The position numbers and the translations under genes were made by a program. This document shows, piece after piece, positions 29,489 through 33,509 of a stretch of DNA of 33,509 nt; position 1 is the first letter of the stretch, and each line of letters begins with the position of its first letter. The notes beneath the pieces were generated by a model. That model searched no databases, had not been told where the DNA came from, and was given only the letters and a program-made list of their open reading frames with translations. This stretch comes from Helicobacteraceae bacterium (GTDB lineage: Bacteria; Campylobacterota; Campylobacteria; Campylobacterales; Sulfurimonadaceae): positions 1 to 33,509 of the forward strand of contig WFND01000110.1 of NCBI GenBank assembly GCA_015484575.1. Reading direction: 5' to 3'.

Positions 29489-30096
29489 CAGTAGCACTAC
29501 CAAAGGGGCGTATAGCCGAAGACACTTTGGCAATTTTTGAGACAATCTTTGGAGAAAGTTTTAAATTTGACGATAGAAAACTTATCTTGGAGACTCCAAA
29601 TTTTAAGTTTCTTTTAGTACGTAATCAAGATGTTGCAACATACGTCTATCATCAAGCAGCAGATATAGGTGTTGTAGGACTAGATACTATTGAAGAGCAG
29701 GGTCTGGATGTTATACGTCTGTTAAATCTTCAGCGTGGAAGATGTCAAGTAGCTATTGGAATGAGAAAGGGTGAAAAACTTGATTTCTCCAAAGCAGAGA
29801 TAAAAGTTGCTACAAAGATGGTAAATATCACAAAACGATATTTTGCAGAGCGTGCTGTTTCTGCAGATATAATAAAGTTATACGGCTCTATAGAGTTAGC
29901 ACCTTTAGTCGGTCTTGCTGATATGATTGTAGATATTGTCGAGACAGGTACTACAATGAAACAAAATGGACTTGAGGTTGTAGAGCATATAATGGAATCT
30001 ACAACATATCTAATAGCAAATAAAAATAGTTTTTTTGAGAAAAAAGGCGAGGTATTAGATATTTATGAGAAGATAAATGAAGTAATCAGCACTTAG
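29482..30096 (+). CDS. hisG: ATP phosphoribosyltransferase, short (HisG_S) form
   Basis: LTVALPKGRIAEDT; ADIGVVGLDTIEE; LADMIVDIVETGTTMKQNGL. Confidence 0.94.
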   Translation: MLTVALPKGRIAEDTLAIFETIFGESFKFDDRKLILETPNFKFLLVRNQDVATYVYHQAADIGVVGLDTIEEQGLDVIRLLNLQRGRCQVAIGMRKGEKLDFSKAEIKVATKMVNITKRYFAERAVSADIIKLYGSIELAPLVGLADMIVDIVETGTTMKQNGLEVVEHIMESTTYLIANKNSFFEKKGEVLDIYEKINEVIST

Positions 30097-30101
30097 TGCT
30101 G
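30087..30101. terminator. Small bidirectional terminator-like hairpin
   Basis: CAGCAC-TTA-GTGCTG overlapping both convergent stop codons, followed by a T-rich run on the + strand (TCTTCTTTTTT). Confidence 0.45.
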
Positions 30102-31406
30102 AGTATCTTCTTTTTTATTTTCTTGTTCTTGCTCAATTTCTTGAGCTTTTTCTTCTTCTAAATTTTCTTCGTGATGCTCATGAGTCTCTTCGCTCTGCAA
30201 ATTTTCTTCGTGTTGTAAATTTTCTTCGTGTTGTTCTTCGTGTTGTAAATCTTCTTCGGTGTGTTCATGACTCTCTTCGTGATGTTGTTCGTTTTCATCA
30301 TGCTCATGACGACTCTCTTCATGTTCTATGTTCTCTTCGTGATGATGTTCATTTTCATCATGCTCAAGACTCTCTTCATGTTCTATGCTCTCTTCGTGTT
30401 CATCATTATGTTTGATTTGAACTTCTTCATAACTCAGCTCTCCATCATAGTTTTCAAGTTCACCATGCTTAATAGCTTCTAGGTAGTGCTTAGCAAGAGC
30501 TAGTTCATGATGACTTTCAGGATTTACCTCTGCCCCTACTGTTATGATATTTGTGTGCATAACTTTTTGCATTGTATTGTAAAGTATTACACCTGTTTGA
30601 ATTTTTTGGCGTGAAAGCTCACAGTAGTTATTGTAGTCATCACCTTCTACATGTAAGATACGTTTCATGACTGCACAGTACTCTTCAAGATATACATTTA
30701 AAGAGTTAACACTATTGTCTATGTTATGTGTATATTCGCATAGAGTCAATATTTTACTGTTTTGAATATCTTTTTCAGCTTTATGCTCTTGAGCTGCTTC
30801 AAGTGTCTTTTTAGCCGCATGAAGATTTCTGTTTGAGACTCCGTGATAACGTATCATTGCAAAAAGCAGTGCGATAATAAAACTGACACCTGCCATAGCA
30901 CCTAAACCGATTAGAGGCACTGGATTTGCCGGATATATGAGATTGGAATAATAGCTAAAAATAGGCTCATACATAGCAAAAGTCGGAACAGCATCTAAAT
31001 AGACCATGTGTCCTGATTTTGCCACACCTATTGCAATGAGTATAGCCATGGTTATGACAAAATATATAATCCCAATAATAAAAGATGAAAAACCGCCTGT
31101 ACTTACATGAGCAACGGTTAAAGGCTCTATTTTTGGGCTTTGGGCATAAAAATGCTCTTTTATATCCTCAAGATTTTCACCCGTATGGGTTATCTCTGCT
31201 CCTTCAAATGAACAGTTTTTAATCTCTTGGTATGTATCGTAAAAATCTTTTATACTTTTTTCTACGATCTGCTCTCTTAATTGCACATATTTTGCAATAT
31301 TTTCACATACTCTAGCGTCATTTTTATTTAGCTCATTATCTGCTTGATAAATTAACTCATGTGACTCTGATATGAGTGATATTGCTTCTTGATTATTTGC
31401 TTTCAT
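30093..31406 (-). CDS. Two-TM membrane protein with His/Glu-rich low-complexity C-terminal tail
   Basis: TM segments SSFIIGIIYFVITMAILIAIGV and VPLIGLGAMAGVSFIIALLFAMI; tail of HEES/HEEN/HDENEHHHEE repeats. Confidence 0.8.
   Translation of the reverse strand: MKANNQEAISLISESHELIYQADNELNKNDARVCENIAKYVQLREQIVEKSIKDFYDTYQEIKNCSFEGAEITHTGENLEDIKEHFYAQSPKIEPLTVAHVSTGGFSSFIIGIIYFVITMAILIAIGVAKSGHMVYLDAVPTFAMYEPIFSYYSNLIYPANPVPLIGLGAMAGVSFIIALLFAMIRYHGVSNRNLHAAKKTLEAAQEHKAEKDIQNSKILTLCEYTHNIDNSVNSLNVYLEEYCAVMKRILHVEGDDYNNYCELSRQKIQTGVILYNTMQKVMHTNIITVGAEVNPESHHELALAKHYLEAIKHGELENYDGELSYEEVQIKHNDEHEESIEHEESLEHDENEHHHEENIEHEESRHEHDENEQHHEESHEHTEEDLQHEEQHEENLQHEENLQSEETHEHHEENLEEEKAQEIEQEQENKKEDTQH
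30150..30415. repeat. Imperfect coding tandem repeats (HEEN/HEES modules)
   Basis: Repeated TCTTCGTG, TTTTCATCATGCTCA and CTCTTCATGTTCTATG; two copies of a roughly 60-bp unit at about 30282-30401. Confidence 0.75.
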
Positions 31407-31516
31407 TAATATCTCCTCTATTTAAAATTTAGGGGTGACCCTTTACTTATAATATTAAAATTTTGCTTTATTTTTAATTGTTTTGTGTAAAATATTGAAA
31501 AAGACGAGGAGATTAT

Positions 31517-32197
31517 ATGGGTTTAAATCTTTATGCAAAGGTTCAACATCTCTTAGGTATAGAAGAAGCTACAGAAAATTTGCATCAAATATACATAGAC
31601 CTGCTAAATAACTATAGTGTTACAAATTTACTCGATGTCGGTTGTGGAGACGGTGCTTTGATAGAGAAGTTATCGCATCTTACATGTAAAGGTATAGACC
31701 TTAGCTCTTCAATGGTACAAGAAGCGACAAGCAGAGGTCTTGATGTTACATGTAGAGATATTGCCGATGTAGATGAGAGTTTTGATGCCATTTTAGCTGT
31801 TTTTGATGTACTCAATTTTTTAGATAGTGAAAACTTGGATAAGTTTTTATCTGATATTGCATCTTCTTTAAATAGTGATGGTATATTTATGGCAGATATA
31901 AACACACTGCATGGTTTTGCTGATGTTGCGGAGGGTGTGATGGTTGCTCAAGATGAGAATCTTTTTTTAAGCGTAGATGCTCTCTTTGAATCTTCGATGC
32001 TACACACAGAACTTACACTTTTTGAGCGTGAAAGTGATGATACGTTTAAAAAAGAGAGTGAGATAATTACACAATATTTTCATCCGCTATCTGTTTTTAA
32101 AAAGAACAGACATCTAAAACTCATTGAAAAACGAAAATTATCGCTTTATGATAAAGATGATAAGATGTTGTTAATCTTTAAGAAGGTCATCAATTGA
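31517..32197 (+). CDS. SAM-dependent class I methyltransferase
   Basis: LLDVGCGDGALIEKL motif I; GIDLSSSMVQEA; AILAVFDVLNFL. Confidence 0.85.
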   Translation: MGLNLYAKVQHLLGIEEATENLHQIYIDLLNNYSVTNLLDVGCGDGALIEKLSHLTCKGIDLSSSMVQEATSRGLDVTCRDIADVDESFDAILAVFDVLNFLDSENLDKFLSDIASSLNSDGIFMADINTLHGFADVAEGVMVAQDENLFLSVDALFESSMLHTELTLFERESDDTFKKESEIITQYFHPLSVFKKNRHLKLIEKRKLSLYDKDDKMLLIFKKVIN

Positions 32198-33282
32198 TGA
32201 AAATATTTTTTCTGCTTATTTTTGTAATATCTGTTTACGCAGATGATAGTGCAAGTAAAAATGATACAAATGAGAGCAATCAAACTCAAAAGCTCTACAT
32301 AGACCATGTTATTGAGGGTATTGATAATGTGCATAAGTATGTTACGCATAAGGTAAAAGTAGTTTCTAGTAATGCTGATGAGCAGGTTACGGATTGGGCA
32401 TTGGCTATAAAAGACGATAACACCACTAAAAGTAAAAAGAGAGTCAAAGAGAATAACGCTTCGGCATCAATGTCTGATTATTTTAGTAATTTTTTCAAAG
32501 ATGAGACCTTCTTAAATGCAAACAATCAGAGTTATTTACGTGTTCGTATAGGACCTGAATTTAATATGAGAGAGACTCATAAGTTTAAAGCAGCCGTTAG
32601 TTTCAATATAAATCTTCCACATACGGAAGACTCCTTAAAACTTTTTATCGGAGAGGAGGCAGACGCCGATGTAAATGATAAGGTTCCAGATCCTCAAGCA
32701 AAAGATGCGAGTGTCGGATTGAAATATTTTATACCGGAATTTTTAGATGGTTTTAAGACAGACTTTACTGCCGGTATTACGGGTATAAACCCTTTTGTAC
32801 GTGCCAGATTTCAATATCCATTTGATTTTTATGACTGGAGATTGCGTCCGATACAGGAGATTCAGTACTCTATAGAAGATGAGATAGAAGAAGAGACAAG
32901 AATGTATTTTGATAGACGTATCTCATCTACCGAGATGGTTCGTATTTTGCTTAAACGTGAAAGTGAAACGCAAAAAGAGGGGCAACGTTACTCTGCACAG
33001 TTAGCATACTTTAATACCTTGCAGTATCAAGAGGGTTTTAACGGCTATATCGCAGTTTCGGGAGATAGTCAATATTTTGTTAATCATCCAGATTATGTAC
33101 CCGATGGATATGAACACAGCGGTATAGACAACTACCGCTTGGGTATGGTCTATAAAGAGCAGTTTTTTCGTGAATGGCTCTTTTATGAAGTTGAACCTAT
33201 CGTAGAGTGGGATCGCAAATATTACTATAAAGAGAACTATATTTTTAAAGCGACACTAGAACTTTGGTTTGGTAAAATTTAA
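32194..33282 (+). CDS. Secreted, probably outer-membrane beta-barrel protein, unknown function
   Basis: Signal peptide MMKIFFLLIFVISVYA; amphipathic beta-strand pattern; aromatic C-terminal end (ELWFGKI). Confidence 0.6.
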   Translation: MMKIFFLLIFVISVYADDSASKNDTNESNQTQKLYIDHVIEGIDNVHKYVTHKVKVVSSNADEQVTDWALAIKDDNTTKSKKRVKENNASASMSDYFSNFFKDETFLNANNQSYLRVRIGPEFNMRETHKFKAAVSFNINLPHTEDSLKLFIGEEADADVNDKVPDPQAKDASVGLKYFIPEFLDGFKTDFTAGITGINPFVRARFQYPFDFYDWRLRPIQEIQYSIEDEIEEETRMYFDRRISSTEMVRILLKRESETQKEGQRYSAQLAYFNTLQYQEGFNGYIAVSGDSQYFVNHPDYVPDGYEHSGIDNYRLGMVYKEQFFREWLFYEVEPIVEWDRKYYYKENYIFKATLELWFGKI

Positions 33283-33509
33283 AGCTCTATAGGTAGTTTG
33301 AACATATCCTCTTTTATACCGTTTTTTAAATTTTTGTGATTAATCAGAGCTGCTTCAAATGAAGCCAAAACAATTTTTGCACTTTTTTGTTGTGCTGCAG
33401 CAGAGCCTTGTATCTGCTCTTTCATGATGTTTAAAGTCTCTTTTGAATTTTTTAAAGTATCTCCTTTAACCATTTCAGAAAACATTGAAGCCAAAGTGAT
33501 GGCATCTTC
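33279..33509 (-). CDS. C-terminal part of a truncated CDS of unknown function running past the window edge
   Basis: Frame stays open to 33509 (...EDAITLASMFSEM...), so the track start at 33494 is unlikely to be the true one. Confidence 0.5.
   Translation of the reverse strand, partial: EDAITLASMFSEMVKGDTLKNSKETLNIMKEQIQGSAAAQQKSAKIVLASFEAALINHKNLKNGIKEDMFKLPIEL

Noticed and set aside
30150-30415. Possible CRISPR-like repeat array
   Set aside because: Repeats are short, imperfect, lack regular unique spacers, and stay in frame as coding sequence.
30261-30482. Plus-strand ORF of 73 aa rich in Met/Phe
   Set aside because: Antisense shadow of the His/Glu repeat tail on the minus strand; composition explained by the repeat.

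Overview
This 33.5 kb AT-rich window reads as Campylobacterota chromosome of Sulfurimonas/Sulfuricurvum type. That placement is inferred from gene families and from the fur-lysS-glyA-DUF1882-SPOR-aroE gene order; no search was run. Most of it is housekeeping: dnaJ, mltA, recR, aroE, trpE, glyA, lysS, fur, cvpA, class-II DAHP synthase, pilT, gatC, xer, coaX, hisG. I saw no rRNA, tRNA, CRISPR array, transposase or prophage. The left end holds a c-type cytochrome/heme gene set: a fused siroheme decarboxylase, a 5-heme cytochrome, small membrane proteins, an SDR-like protein and CcsBA. It is preceded by a perfect FNR-type box. The strongest unexplained signal is the palindromic 10-mer TTACATGTAA, present in 16 perfect copies plus about 8 near-copies. 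Most are inside genes, and one pair forms a perfect hairpin in a convergent intergenic gap. Other observations: a lipoprotein with a eukaryote-like Kunitz/BPTI domain, an unlisted 21-aa basic ORF with a good promoter and SD, a likely non-canonical CTG start, a c-type-heme diguanylate cyclase, and a His/Glu-rich repeat tail on a membrane protein.
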